DNA of 64,000 nt, from NCBI GenBank assembly GCA_947359465.1, contig OX375876.1:122693444-122757443 (forward strand), given 5' to 3'. Under the pieces are notes generated by a model. That model worked only from the letters and a program-made list of their open reading frames with translations. It was not told the DNA's origin and made no database searches. Source of the DNA: Metellina segmentata. Its lineage: Eukaryota; Arthropoda; Arachnida; Araneae; Tetragnathidae. The position numbers and the translations under genes were made by a program. Shown one piece after another: positions 22,339-32,869 of the stretch; positions within the stretch are counted from its first letter, which is position 1; the number at the start of each line of letters is the position of its first letter.

Positions 22339-23021
22339 CATGTATGTTGTTGGAAACGTTAACAATTAAAGAAAAGAAAGACGGCGAGAGAAAGTATTAG
22401 TTTTCAAAACCTCTTAGGATGTTTATTGATCTCTTCCAGTTTCATTCCTGTGATTGAGTGAGGGTGAGGACTTTGCCCAAGGCAAATAATTACGACTCTT
22501 TGCTAATGAACGAAAAGCGATGTCTGGTGGTCCGGTCCATCTCCAGAACGGCCAAACGATCCTTCTCTTTTAAGACCCCCGCAAAACAACGAGCGATCGC
22601 CTGTGTTCGTAATTCGGATGTCACTGCCTCACCCAGCAAACGTTCCATCAAGCCGTTATGGATCATCGGTCGCTGTTTTCGCTCTTCGACTGATCTGGTA
22701 GCTCTGCACCCACCCTTGCTTGCCAAGTTCAGTGACCCCTTCTGGAGGGTCATCGCTCATGCCTCTTCGCACGCACCCCGCTTGCCCATTCGGGAACAAC
22801 CCCCTCTCCACCTCCCCGCCTCGTCAAGGTCGTGTCGGTCCCTCTCTTGGCGAACGACTTTTAAGCTCTGAATGGGGAAGGATGGTAACATTGGGCAACA
22901 TTGTTGTGGGATTAGGAGACTTTTCGCTTGCGACCAGGAAGTTTCTGGAGCTAACTGTCGTGTTTGCATTCGATGGGGGTGAGTAGAGGGTCCGTGTGGC
23001 GAAGGCTCCAGACTCCCAACG
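22339..23021. other. GC-richer unique sequence, no supported gene
   Basis: 22458-22871 is open on the plus strand (137 codons) and 22490-22753 on the minus strand. Neither has a recognisable domain, and mutual openness over GC-richer DNA is expected by chance. Confidence 0.4.
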
Positions 23022-23024
23022 GTT

Positions 23025-23880
23025 CAGAACAACGACCTTATCAGGATTGGTAACATCCCATCATGTATTAATTTAACAACAACAGAGAACAAAAATATCG
23101 AGCATGCGAGAGTGGAATAAATGCTTGTACGGTTAGATGTCAGAGCGCGGCGTTTCTTTTTGTCTAAACTGGACAGTAGGGTGCTGTATTGGTGTGGGAC
23201 AAGATTTATATCTCTTAATGTCCAGACAGTTCTCAGACACAAACAGGATTCCGATCCGTGTATCCATGACGGGAGGGTCCACCTCCAGGTCAGAATAACG
23301 ACCTTATCAGGATTGGTAATTGTCCTATTATGAATGTAAATGTAACACAAAATATAAATATTGAGCATGAGAGAATGGAGCAATGATCGTGTGTACAATG
23401 CTGGAGCATAGCACAAAGATTACCAACGTTTCATCTCGTCTGAACTGGACAGAATACCGTTGTCAAAGTCTGGGAGAAGATTCATATCTCTTAATCAATG
23501 ACCAGGCAGTTCTCTGACAACACAAACATGATTTTGATCGTGTATCCACGGTGGGAGGGTCCACCACCAGGTCAGAACAACGACCTTATCAGGATTGGTA
23601 ATTGTCCCATTTAGAACATAAATGTAACAGAAAACAAAAATATTGAACATGAGAGAACGGAGGAAATGCTCGTATGTACAATGTTAGAGCTTAGCGCAAA
23701 GATTACTAACGTTTATTTTTGTCTAAATTGGACATTATACAGCTGTTGAGATGTGGGAGATTTTTTTCTCTTGCCAATATAGCCAGACAGTTATAGACTA
23801 AATAAGCATTTCCCAAACACTGACGTGTTTGCATACAATCGCGTACCCACATCGGGTGACGGAAGGGTCTAACACCTGCT
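23025..23880. repeat. Tandem repeat, three copies of about 266-307 bp
   Basis: Units begin at about 23025, 23291 and 23573 with AACGACCTTATCAGGATTGG. Each contains TATCTCTTAAT-type and GGGAGGGTCCACC-type blocks. Copies are diverged and of unequal length, so the duplication is old. The third is the most changed and fades near 23880. Confidence 0.85.
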
Positions 23881-23885
23881 CAGAA

Positions 23886-24439
23886 CAGTGGGCGAAGGTC
23901 ACCAACAAATATTTGCTCTCCCTCATTTATGGAATGACACTGGTTTAGTCTGTGTTGACAAAAAGAAATTATTAAATCAAACTCTATCCCCATTTTTTCG
24001 ATCCGCTCAACTTTCCATACTGGCTGATTTTAAAGTCGTGTTTATGTCAAAAGCTGCATTAACATATTGAGCTTAACGTTATTTTGCAGTGACAGAACCT
24101 ATACAAAAATTTAAGTTGACGTAGATTGGACTGTACTTCACGATCGCAGCATGAATATTTCTCCTACGAAATAATTCTATAACAGGAAATTTTATTACTT
24201 TTACACCTTATAAGACTTCTTAGACTCCAAAACTTGTATTTTACAACTATTACCTCATTGTCTCAACATTTAATCTATATTTCTCCTTTGACCGCATGCT
24301 GTTCATGAAAAAAAATATCTGTTCTTTCTGGCAGACTACGCATATAAAATCTTCAATATGATAGAAATCTTGAAAGTCCAGGCGTTTTTCGCACATTTCA
24401 GAAAAGCCGGGAAGTATGAAAAAAGAAAATCCTAACAGT
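23886..24439. other. Intergenic, no feature recognised
   Basis: AT-rich sequence. A 60-codon open stretch at 23888-24070 has no recognisable domain. Confidence 0.45.
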
Positions 24440-24606
24440 CCCGTTCAAAATTTGGAGAGTGTTGTTCGGGTGTTGGTTCGTCATCTGACCGTGGTTCAAA
24501 ATTACGAGGTGTTGTTCTGGGATCTTTCCCTTAAGGGATTGATTCCGGACCGTCATCAACAGACCGTTGTGTTGCTCTAGTACGACGTTAATTACAAAAT
24601 TACCAA
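24440..24606 (+). mobile_element. SINE-A, 5'-truncated
   Basis: Begins inside the body (AAATTTGGAGAGTG) and runs to the tail (TTGCTCTAGTACGACGTTAA, AAATTACC). The tRNA-like head is absent. No clear target duplication was identified. Confidence 0.8.
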
Positions 24607-25265
24607 GTCCCGATCAAAGCGGTAGGTATGGTCAGCCTTACACAGTATATCTCTAGCGTTTCTGGTATCCATTTTCCCACGTGTGATTGTTACGAGTCAC
24701 GAATCTACCTTTCCCTACAAAAGATGTCAGGACCACCCCTGATCGCGCAGTGAAATCGCGTAACAACCCCGTCCCCATACTGTGACGAACACGTAACTTC
24801 CAGGTCCCGGGCTGTTTTGCTACGTTTCTCATGTCATCCATTACGATAGAGGCCTCCCATCAGATGAAGGGTGCCATTCCAACACACTTCCCCGAGATCT
24901 TGCGAAACTCTTAACGACAGGACTCACCCATTACCCCTCGGAACGCTTCAAGTACACGGAGGGTGAAGGTGTTCTGCTCGACCCCCCAGGAGCCGGAGTG
25001 AAGGTATTTTCACTTCGATACAATACGTTGGTTGTTTTAGGTCAGAGGGGATCAAGGAACGCTATGGAAGAGATGGTGACGCAAGCGGCGATTCGTCGAG
25101 GAATGTTCGGTGTTCTGGTTTTCTTTTTAATTGGGAATGATAGACAGTCGCGTATCATTTACTCGGTGCTTGTATCTTTCCCCGAAAGGTAATAGAAAAA
25201 GAGAAGCAGTTGGTTTCGAAATGTAGCTTGGTTTGATAAGTAACTATGATGAGCAGCCTTTTTCT
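24607..25265. other. GC-richer unique sequence, no supported gene
   Basis: Relatively GC-rich. Open stretches at 24653-24841 (minus) and 24998-25192 (plus) are short, with no domain recognised. Confidence 0.4.
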
Positions 25266-25278
25266 TTGGGAAAGCGGG

Positions 25279-25442
25279 TAATTTTTTGGTAATTTTTTTA
25301 GTTAACGTCGTACTAGAGCAACACAATGGGCTATTGACGACGGTCCGGGATCAGTCTCTTAAGAGAAAGATCCGAGGACAACACCTCGTAATTTTGAACC
25401 ACGGTCAGTTGACGAAGCAACACCTGAGCTGGCACCCCACTC
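25279..25442 (-). mobile_element. SINE-A, 5'-truncated, with 13-bp target duplication
   Basis: Tail and body only, ending at GAGCTGGCACCCCACTC. TTGGGAAAGCGGG occurs at 25266-25278 and 25443-25455, proving insertion of an already truncated copy. Confidence 0.92.
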
Positions 25443-25455
25443 TTGGGAAAGCGGG

Positions 25456-25600
25456 AGCACTGGAGCAATACAACTGGCTATAGGCGATGGTCCGTTAATT
25501 GGTAATTTTTATTTAAAGTCGCGTTAGAGCAACACAACGGGCTATTGACGACGGTCCGGAATCAATCTCCTAAGGAAAAGATCCTGGACGATCCTCAAGG
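25456..25600 (-). mobile_element. Two SINE-A tail fragments
   Basis: A degraded tail piece (ACTGGAGCAATACAACTGGC) is followed by a second tail beginning near 25497 (AAGTCGCGTTAGAGCAACAC), which breaks off at about 25600. Confidence 0.7.
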
Positions 25601-26007
25601 AAGCAAAATATAAGTACATCAAGGTAGGAATAGAACCACTTATAACACGCTGGTTGATAGCGCAGTGAGCTAACCAATTGAGCACGGTGACTTACAAATT
25701 TATTTTTGGCACGGTGCTTACAAATTTGTAATTCACACTACAAACTGGCATAGTAGTGTAAAAACCATATCACATTCCCGGCACTTTGAACTCCAGTACG
25801 AGTCTAACTCCTGGCACTTCCCTATTTCTCTCATGAGGTCACAGGTACTATTGTATTGGGACCAATAATTGAGAGAATGCTTTCAGTACTTCAAATGACC
25901 TAATTTTTTAAATGCAGTGACCCCTCCATAAATCGTACTTCTTGAGGAACGAGCTAAAAGCGTTATGTACCGACGATTGCGAGGTATAGAAAGGGACGAG
26001 GACGGTA
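25601..26007. other. Intergenic with a tRNA-like relic
   Basis: On the minus strand about 25635-25690 resembles a tRNA-derived SINE head (CAATTGGTTAGCTCACTG, then GTGGTTCTATTCC), with no recognisable SINE body attached. The rest is unassigned. Confidence 0.4.
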
Positions 26008-26585
26008 GGTATTTAATTAACGTCGCACAGATTCAACACAGCGGGCTAATGGCGACGGTCCGGGATCAATCCCCAAGAGAAAAGTCCGAGGACATCACCA
26101 CATCATTTTGAGCCACGGTCAGATGACGAGGCAACACCTGAGCTGGCACCCCACTCTCCAAACTTCCACACCAAGCCGCTTCTACACTATACACTTAAAA
26201 ACAACCATGCACTGACCCGGATTCGAACCGGGTACCTTCCGATCTAGAGGCTAACACCCTAATCACCAGACCGGTTGGTCGACGCGATGGTCCGGGTAAT
26301 TAGGTGTTTAATTAGCGTCGCATTGGAACAAGATAACTACGACCCGGGTTCAAGATCCAAGGACAACACCTCGTAATTTTTAACCACGGTCGGATGATGA
26401 GATCAACACATGAACTGGCAGCTCACTTTCCCAACTTTCACACTATGCCAACGTAAGGTCATTACAGATTTAACGTGCACCAGCCCCCGAGTACACGACG
26501 GTTTTTGCTTGGGTGGAGTTTCGAACTTGCAAACCTCCAGTTGCTACTCCCTTGCTCTACCAACTTGGCTACCAGGGCCTACGAT
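26008..26585 (-). mobile_element. Dimeric SINE-A with a different tRNA-like head
   Basis: The first monomer (26008 to about 26281) is a typical SINE-A with B box GGTTCGAATCC. The second (about 26296-26585) follows in the same orientation and shows the same junction and body deletion as the dimer at 11953-12935 (CATTGGAACAAGATAACTA). Its head differs: on the minus strand it reads TAGCCAAGTTGGTAGAGC and AAGTTCGAAACTCC. The body is thus shared while the head has been exchanged. Confidence 0.8.
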
Positions 26586-27429
26586 AAACTTTTTGAAAGT
26601 ACAGTGAAACTTCGATTAACCGTCCGTTTCTGTTAACCGTCAGTTCATGTTTACGGAATATTGCCGCACATAAAGCACGGGCTTCGAAGAGACAAAAGAA
26701 ATGGACAAACTATTTAAAAATTTAAATATGTGTGTTCGTCTATAGACCATAAGTTCATGTAACACACTACATATTATACTATACTAAGCATAATTGGTGT
26801 AGTGTTTTTTTCTGTAAAATAAAATACATATACGTATGTACAGTGCATACCCAGTTCATAAAAGTGCATTTTTTTATCATTCGTTCATATGGAATGGATG
26901 GGGTTGGGTTGTTCAAAGTATTTCCGTTATACGTCTATTCGATTTACTGTCATAGTCCCGGTCCCTACCCTGGCGGTTAATAGCTTCACTGCATCAGCAA
27001 ATTTTGAAAAACATTTTAACGAGAAAATTAATAACGGTTAAAGATTAAAGAATTACTTTTTAAATGCTCAGACGTGCACCATTCTGAGCATCATACGCAA
27101 TTACGACTTCAGTATTGAATTCATCGACCTTCCAGCGAAATGGACAAAGTACGTAAGCGGAGTCGGTCATCAGATTTCAAAAAAATTTAGTCACGTGCTC
27201 ATCTGAATCGAGACGATTGGTTATCGAAGAGCTTAATTAACCAGTAAATAAGGCTTGACTACACGCTCGAATAGAGGGAGCATGAATCCCAATAACAGTG
27301 GGCCCCATAAAATATATTAAGTTCTACACTAAGAGCCGTACACACAAGCATAATCCCCAGTAACCACTTTACTTTCTACTGAATCCAGTAGAAAGTGGTT
27401 CAATGCAGCCGAGTGACTAACGTACATTC
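26586..27429. other. Intergenic, no gene recognised
   Basis: AT-rich. A small hairpin (ACTTTCTACTG with its inverse, 4-nt loop) lies near 27371-27396. No coding signal. Confidence 0.45.
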
Positions 27430-27597
27430 GGAGTATAAGCTTCTTTTTAATTTTAGGTAAGTGTTAATGTCTTTAAATTCTATAATATTCTATAGATTAG
27501 TAATACAACATGCTGGGGCACCTCATACATATTTTTCAATGACATAACATCCATTTTTTATTTTTTGAGCTGTGTCACTTTTCTTGCAGGGGTGCGA
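27430..27597. mobile_element. M1 MITE, truncated at one end
   Basis: The right half matches 28133-28385, including GGGGCACCTCATACATATTT and the terminus TGTCACTTTTCTTGC. The left terminus is missing. Confidence 0.75.
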
Positions 27598-27869
27598 TTT
27601 GGAATGAATCTGAATCTTTGTTAGTCAGTTTTTATTCTATTCTGATCTATCCAGATTCTGTTGATGTGATACGGCCGTATGGATCCGTGTTTTCCCGCAA
27701 CATACCAGTCTTCGAACTGAGCGATACAGAGAAATACCATGCAACTAAGCAAACATGATCAGTATCATTAGGAGGTGGATGGGTTGAACATTCAGGAAGC
27801 AAACGAAAATGGTGTTTAGTTAGAAACGAACACCGGTTCCCTTAACACCCATGATCCGTGGGGGTTGCC
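27598..27869. other. Short unassigned stretch
   Basis: Sequence between the truncated MITE and the SINE-B; nothing recognised. Confidence 0.4.
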
Positions 27870-28128
27870 GTGTTTTAGCAGCGGGTTTGCGCAACCTTCG
27901 AGTTGTAAGCGGCGCATGCTCTATTCATCCCTGGTGTGTATCCCTGTGTTTGTAAAACTTTCATTGCATTTGTATGTAAATCTCCTTCCCTTGAGCCAAA
28001 AAACCATATTACCCATTTTGCTTTCGGTCTTTAAGTAACATTTTCATTGCACTTGTATGTAAATATCCTTCACGTTGTTTGGCGCAGCTTGGTCAAGTGA
28101 GGCCCTTGAGCCATAAAACCCAACCAAT
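27870..28128 (+). mobile_element. SINE-B copy with internal duplication
   Basis: Head region (GTTTGCGCAACC, CGAGTTGTAAGC), then CTGGTGTGTATCCC, TGTAAAACTTTCATTGCA, TTGTTTGGCGCAGCTTGGTC and the family end GCCATAAAACCCAACC. The block ending TGTATGTAAAT-TCCTT appears twice (about 27965 and 28040). Confidence 0.7.
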
Positions 28129-28132
28129 CATA

Positions 28133-28385
28133 TCGTACCCCGGCAAGAAAAGTGACACAACTCAAAGTTGCAGAATTTGAGAAACATCAACTTAAAGGAT
28201 ACTATAAGACGAAAATTGAAATAGTACAATTTTTTTTTAAATTTTAGGTAAGTATTTATGTCATTAAATTCTATTATATTCTATAGAATAGTAATACAAC
28301 ACGCTGGGGCACCTCATACATATTTTTCAATGACATATCAAGATTTTATTTTTTGAGTTGTGTCACTTTTCTTGCAGGGGTGCGA
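28133..28385. mobile_element. TA-target MITE (family M1), 253 bp
   Basis: Both inverted termini are present (TCGTACCCCGGCAAGAAAAG; GCAGGGGTGCGA on the right), flanked by TA. It inserted immediately after the 3' end of the SINE-B. Orientation is opposite to 8858-9115. Confidence 0.85.
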
Positions 28386-28504
28386 TATGATCTATATGAT
28401 TTTCGATCTCTTTAATGCATTGTAATTTTAAATAATGGACCTCCAATTGGTCACCTCATTCTACTGCCATTTCTGGTGACGCAAGACAGAGGCAAGACAA
28501 AATC

Positions 28505-28775
28505 GTTAACTTCAAAAGTCATCTACCGAGAATTGCAAATTCCGAAAATATGAATTGGTTTTAAATAAAGTAAGTGAATTCATTTTGATGTTTTATTACA
28601 AATATGTGTTAGACATATTGAGCCGTTATTTGTGTTTTACGTCTGTTTTTGATTCGACTGCAGTTTTCAAGATTCGGACAAACTGCCTGCAGAACTATTA
28701 CAATTGCTTGGAGTTGTGTTGCAGAACACTGACTATAATTGTGCACCTGGGGTCATCTGTGTCTGCCATCAGTGA
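28505..28775 (+). repeat. Dispersed repeat R, plus-strand copy
   Basis: Similar to the inverted copy around 39115-39319 and 39601-39650: shared blocks are AACTTCAAAAGT, TTTTAAATAAAGTAAGTGAA, ACTGCAGTTTTCAA and TTGTGTTGCAGAACACTGA. An open segment encoding TAVFKIRTNC-like residues is conserved between the copies, but its product is unknown. Ends are not defined. Confidence 0.7.
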
Positions 28776-29084
28776 CCGTCACTGGAGTTTGACAAGTGAA
28801 CCTAAACGTCTCAAAACGAGACGTCAAGTATTGGTCATACTCATGAAAACGTTTTTTCTGACACAGAACGCACGCAGGGGAAGTAACAGGAATCGGAAAG
28901 AAATCGAATCTAAACCTTTCTCTTAAAATCTGATTTTAAGCCACGTGTTGTTTTTTTGTGAGCGAACATCAGAGAATTTACGCGGTAATTATCATACTTT
29001 GCTTTCAGGTTGACCATTTCTGTCATTATATCACTTGCAATTTACTTCGTATTTTGTGCATAATACAATTTGAGCTACACAAAA
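28776..29084. other. Intergenic, no feature recognised
   Basis: Sequence between repeat R and the 107-bp array, with no recognised element. Confidence 0.4.
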
Positions 29085-29449
29085 TGTTTTTTTAAGAAGC
29101 AACAGAGCCCTTCCGCACGCCGATTGATTTTTTGGCCGAGTTATTTACGTTTCCAAAGCGAGCAATTTTTGTATCCATTATACAGTCCACTAAAAGTTTC
29201 AGTCCCGGTGCACACATCCGGTTTTTTTAACTTAACGTGCGGCGCCGCTGCGGCACCGAAGCCCAACTATGCACACATAACCGTGAAATGACGCAAGTGC
29301 TCATTATGCGCCTTTTGCGATAAATTTTCTATCGAAGAAAACGGGTTTATTTCGCTTACTTGTTGTACAAAAAAGTATATTTTGAAATAAAATAGACGTT
29401 ACTGGATACAACCATTTATTGATTATTATTTATATTCCATTTATTTATG

Positions 29450-29647
29450 ATGTCTTCTAAAACCAAGGTATATGAATTAAAATGTTTAATTCGTTGCCTA
29501 TTAAAATGAGAACATTCAATTAAAATGTGTTTTACTGTTACTGCATTTGTACTCTAACAGTAAAACACATTTTAATTGAATGTTCTCATTTTAATAGGCA
29601 ACGCGACTTAAACATTTTAATTCATATACCTTGGTTTTAGAAGACAT
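29450..29647. repeat. Long hairpin at the start of the LINE-like insertion
   Basis: Arms 29450-29540 and 29555-29647 are reverse complements apart from a 2-bp length difference and a small change near the middle. The loop is 14 nt (29541-29554). The left arm begins at the insertion boundary. No terminal motif of a known DNA transposon is present. Confidence 0.92.
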
Positions 29648-29844
29648 GGTTGGAGAGAATCCTCATCCAAATATTTTTAGCTTTTTACATGACATTGGTT
29701 TCATCCATCACATATAATATATATAGTACGTCATGTCTTATTTCATTTTATTACTATATTATGTAGTTGATTTTTTATCTTGAGTTTGGCATAATATGTC
29801 CTGAGAGGACTCAATGCCACAAAATCATACCCAATCCAATCCAA
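29451..29844 (+). mobile_element. LINE-like 3' end insertion, 394 bp
   Basis: The direct repeat TCCATTTATTTATGA at 29436-29450 and 29845-29859 is a long target duplication typical of target-primed reverse transcription. The 3' end holds a small stem (GGCAT-GTCC / GGAC-ATGCC) and a short CCAAT repeat tail, reminiscent of R1/I-group LINE tails. No reverse transcriptase remains. The 5' part is a hairpin. Confidence 0.7.
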
Positions 29845-31255
29845 TCCATTTATTTATGAAGACAAGGTACTTCAGAACGGAGACGCGTGTGCGGCGAGCT
29901 GCGGCCCCGTGGGGAACTGCGGTACAAATTGCACGCAAGTTGGACGTGCGTCGCCGCAGTGGCGCCGGAGGCATGTGTGCACTTCTCTATTGGATCTAAT
30001 GCATCTCAGACCGCACTTGCGTTGCGGCAGCGGCGCCGCACGTTGAAAAACCGGATGTGTGCACCGGGCCTCATGCTACAACTTTTCTGCTCGGAGGCTG
30101 ATATTTTGGCCGAAGAATTAACATTTCCAAAAGCGAGGATGTTTTGATTATATTACAACCCACGCAACACTAAACGTCTTTTTTCACCAAACGTCTTATT
30201 CCGCACGTCAAATGATATTTGGTCCGAGAAATCTACATTTCCAAAGCGAGCATATTTTTTATATACTACACAATCTAAGCATTACCAAACATTTTAAGCC
30301 AACAACTCTTTCGCTCGCCGTCTGATTTTTTGGCCAAGGAGTTTACATTTCCAAAAGCGAGCATTACTTGTATCTATTATGCTGTCCACGCAATACTAAA
30401 CGTTTCAAGCTACAATTCCGCTCAGAGGCTGATTTTTTGGCCAAGGAGTTTACATTTCCAAAAGCGAGCATTACTTGTATCTATTATGCTGTCCACGCAA
30501 TACTAAACGTTTCAAGCTACAATTCCGCTCAGAGGCTGATTTTTTGGCCAAGGAGTTTACATTTCCAAAAGCGAGCATTACTTGTATCTATTATGCTGTC
30601 CACGCAATACTAAACGTTTCAAGCTACAATTCCGCTCAGAGGCTGATTTTTTGGCCAAGGAGTTTACATTTCCAAAAGCGAGCATTACTTGTATCTATTA
30701 TGCTGTCCACGCAATACTAAACGTTTCAAGCTACAATTCCGCTCAGAGGCTGATTTTTTGGCCAAGGAGTTTACATTTCCAAAAGCGAGCATTACTTGTA
30801 TCTATTATGCTGTCCACGCAATACTAAACGTTTCAAGCTACAATTCCGCTCAGAGGCTGATTTTTTGGCCAAGGAGTTTACATTTCCAAAAGCGAGCATT
30901 ACTTGTATCTATTATGCTGTCCACGCAATACTAAACGTTTCAAGCTACAATTCCGCTCAGAGGCTGATTTTTTGGCCAAGGAGTTTACATTTCCAAAAGC
31001 GAGCATTACTTGTATCTATTATGCTGTCCACGCAATACTAAACGTTTCAAGCTACAATTCCGCTCAGAGGCTGATTTTTTGGCCGATTAATTAAAATTCC
31101 CAGTGCGAGCATATTTTGTATACATTGTAATCTACGTAACTCTTTTAAGTGGCTTTTAAGCTATAGTTATTCCGCTAGCCGACTATTTTAACTGAAGAAT
31201 TTACATTTATAAAATTATGCATTATTTTATATACAATTACAATCAACGCGTTACG

Positions 31256-32267
31256 TTTTTTCTTTGTAATTGTTTTGGTTTCAAGAGTCCAAAGACCCTT
31301 AAAAGAAGACCCTCGAGGAAGACCAATTGTTTTCTGTTGTCTTAGCTCGGGCATTATAAGCAATGCTACATCCACTAATCTACCGCTTTATTGTAATAGC
31401 GCCAAGCATTAGTAAGCACTAGTCATGGGTGACAGGATAATGTATGCAAAAAGAACATTCTATCATAATGAGCTATGCTGATTTATGGACCAATTTAGCA
31501 GTGTGTTTTGGCGTTCTCTTCAAACAGTGCAGATGTTGTAGAAACTTATTCATCATGTCTTGGGGAGGTGGAACGGCAGATAATCATTCATTCATAGGTC
31601 AAACTGATCCTAGTATTGTCTTAGTAAGGAGTTCAAACAATAATATTGACACAGTATTGTGAATTGCTGAATAATCTAACCGAAAATATGTTTTTCTTGT
31701 TAATGCAGGTGCATTATCTGCTTTAAATGACCTCTCAGTTTTACGTTTAACCTGACTCTAAAACGGAAAAGTAATTTATAAATTTTTTCTTTGTATCCAT
31801 AAGTTAAAAAAATGCCTGGGTATTTTGTTTGAACAAGCAATGAAGTAAAAGTTATGGTGAGATATATTACCTGTATCGTGATGTAAAAAACCAGTTTTTA
31901 CATCTCGGCTGATTTCGATTTCAGAAAACTAAACATATTTAATGCGTGATGAAATGAATATGATGGATTAGAGATGTGATGATAATCTAGAGTGTTTTTA
32001 CTTTCTAAAAATGCTTACATTTCAATACCATCTCATGTTTACATTTAAAAAAAGTATGATAACAAGCTGTACGCTATACAGATACCATTATAAACGCTTG
32101 TTTATTTTAAGCTACACGAAAAGCAGATTTAATCTGATCTCTTATATAAATGCTTTTTCGAGAGGTAATATTTGCTTTCGTTTCACAGTACATTCACCTC
32201 AGTCATCCATTTCTACATGACATTCACATAAAACGACTTGAATATTTAATCCTTTTAATAACTAACG
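31256..32267. other. Intergenic, no supported gene
   Basis: Open stretches at 31175-31375 (minus), 31444-31662 and 32011-32220 (plus) are short and carry no recognisable domain. No repeat family was identified. Confidence 0.45.
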
Positions 32268-32475
32268 GATTAGCTTCCGGAGGGTTTCGAATTCGAATCC
32301 AACCAAAGACCGTTGTGTTCAAAGGCGGCTAGTGAACATTTAATCTGTTGTGCCCTCAAATAACCTCAGGTTGGCATGGTGTGGAAGCTTGGACAGTGTG
32401 GTGCCATCTTTCCCGTGGGGTCTGATCCCGGACGGTCGCCAATAGACCGTTGTCCAGTGCGACGGTAATGAAAAT
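32268..32475 (+). mobile_element. SINE with alternative head and SINE-A body
   Basis: The head is of the second type (TTAGCTTCCGGAGGG, B-box-like AATTCGAATCC, then AACCAAAGACCGTTGTG). It is joined to a partial SINE-A body (GGTGTGGAAGCTTGGACAGTG, GATCCCGGACGGTCGCCAAT). A body segment is deleted. Confidence 0.7.
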
Positions 32476-32514
32476 ATCATACCATTCAGTTCGGTCTAAT
32501 TATTTCTTCTCTGC

Positions 32515-32795
32515 CGACCAACCGGCCTGGTGATTAAAAGGTGTTAGCCTCTGTATCGGAAGGTTCCTGGTCCGAATCCGGGTTTGAGCATGGATGTTTG
32601 TAAGCGTATGGTGTAGAAACGACTGGTGCACTTTAAATCTGTCGTGGCCGAAAGTTCTACGTTAGGTTGGTGTGGAAGTTTGGAGAGTGGAGTTCCAGCT
32701 CAGGTGTTGCCTCGTCATCTGACCATGGTTTAAAATTACGTGGTGTTGTGTCCTCGGATCTTTCCCTTGGGGGTTTGATCCCGGACCGTCATTTT
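32515..32795 (+). mobile_element. SINE-A, 3'-truncated
   Basis: Head (GCCGACCAACCGGCCTGG, A-box-like TGGTGATTAAAAGG, mutated B box GGTCCGAATCC) and most of the body are present. It stops after GATCCCGGACCGTCAT, so the tail is missing. Confidence 0.85.
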
Positions 32796-32869
32796 CTTGT
32801 ATCATTCGTTTCAGATATGTTCTATCGTTTGGCTTCAGTCAGTATTTTGCTACTATTAGCCGCCATTGA

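Larger units (their letters stand above)
29202..30070. mobile_element. Harbinger-type MITE inside the 107-bp array
   Basis: Termini GTCCCGGTGCACACATCC and GGATGTGTGCACCGGGCC. TCA at 29199-29201 and 30071-30073 is a 3-bp duplication cut from the array monomer (AGTTTCA, then TGCTACAA). Without the 409-bp nested insertion and its duplication it is about 460 bp, like the other two copies. Confidence 0.88.
29085..31255. repeat. 107-bp tandem array, split by a MITE
   Basis: Seven apparently identical 107-bp units occupy 30332-31080, each with TTTTTTGGCCAAGGAG, TTTACATTTCCAAAAGCGAG and ACGTTTCAAGCTACAATTCC. Diverged units flank them: one at about 29085-29201, three at 30074-30331, and one to two at 31081-31255. 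The array was interrupted by a Harbinger MITE at 29202-30070. A homogeneous core with worn edges is typical of a locally expanding satellite. The 81-codon open frames repeated every 107 bp are by-products of the repeat. Confidence 0.95.

Noticed and set aside
22458..22871. 137-codon open frame rich in Pro, Ser and Arg
   Set aside because: GC-richer DNA with a competing open frame on the other strand; composition is that of a chance frame.
30332..31080. Regular 107-bp array considered as a CRISPR array
   Set aside because: The entire unit is repeated with no variable spacer, and the sequence is eukaryotic. It is a satellite.
30368..31094. Six overlapping 63-81 codon plus-strand open frames
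   Set aside because: Identical products spaced every 107 bp are the tandem repeat read repeatedly.
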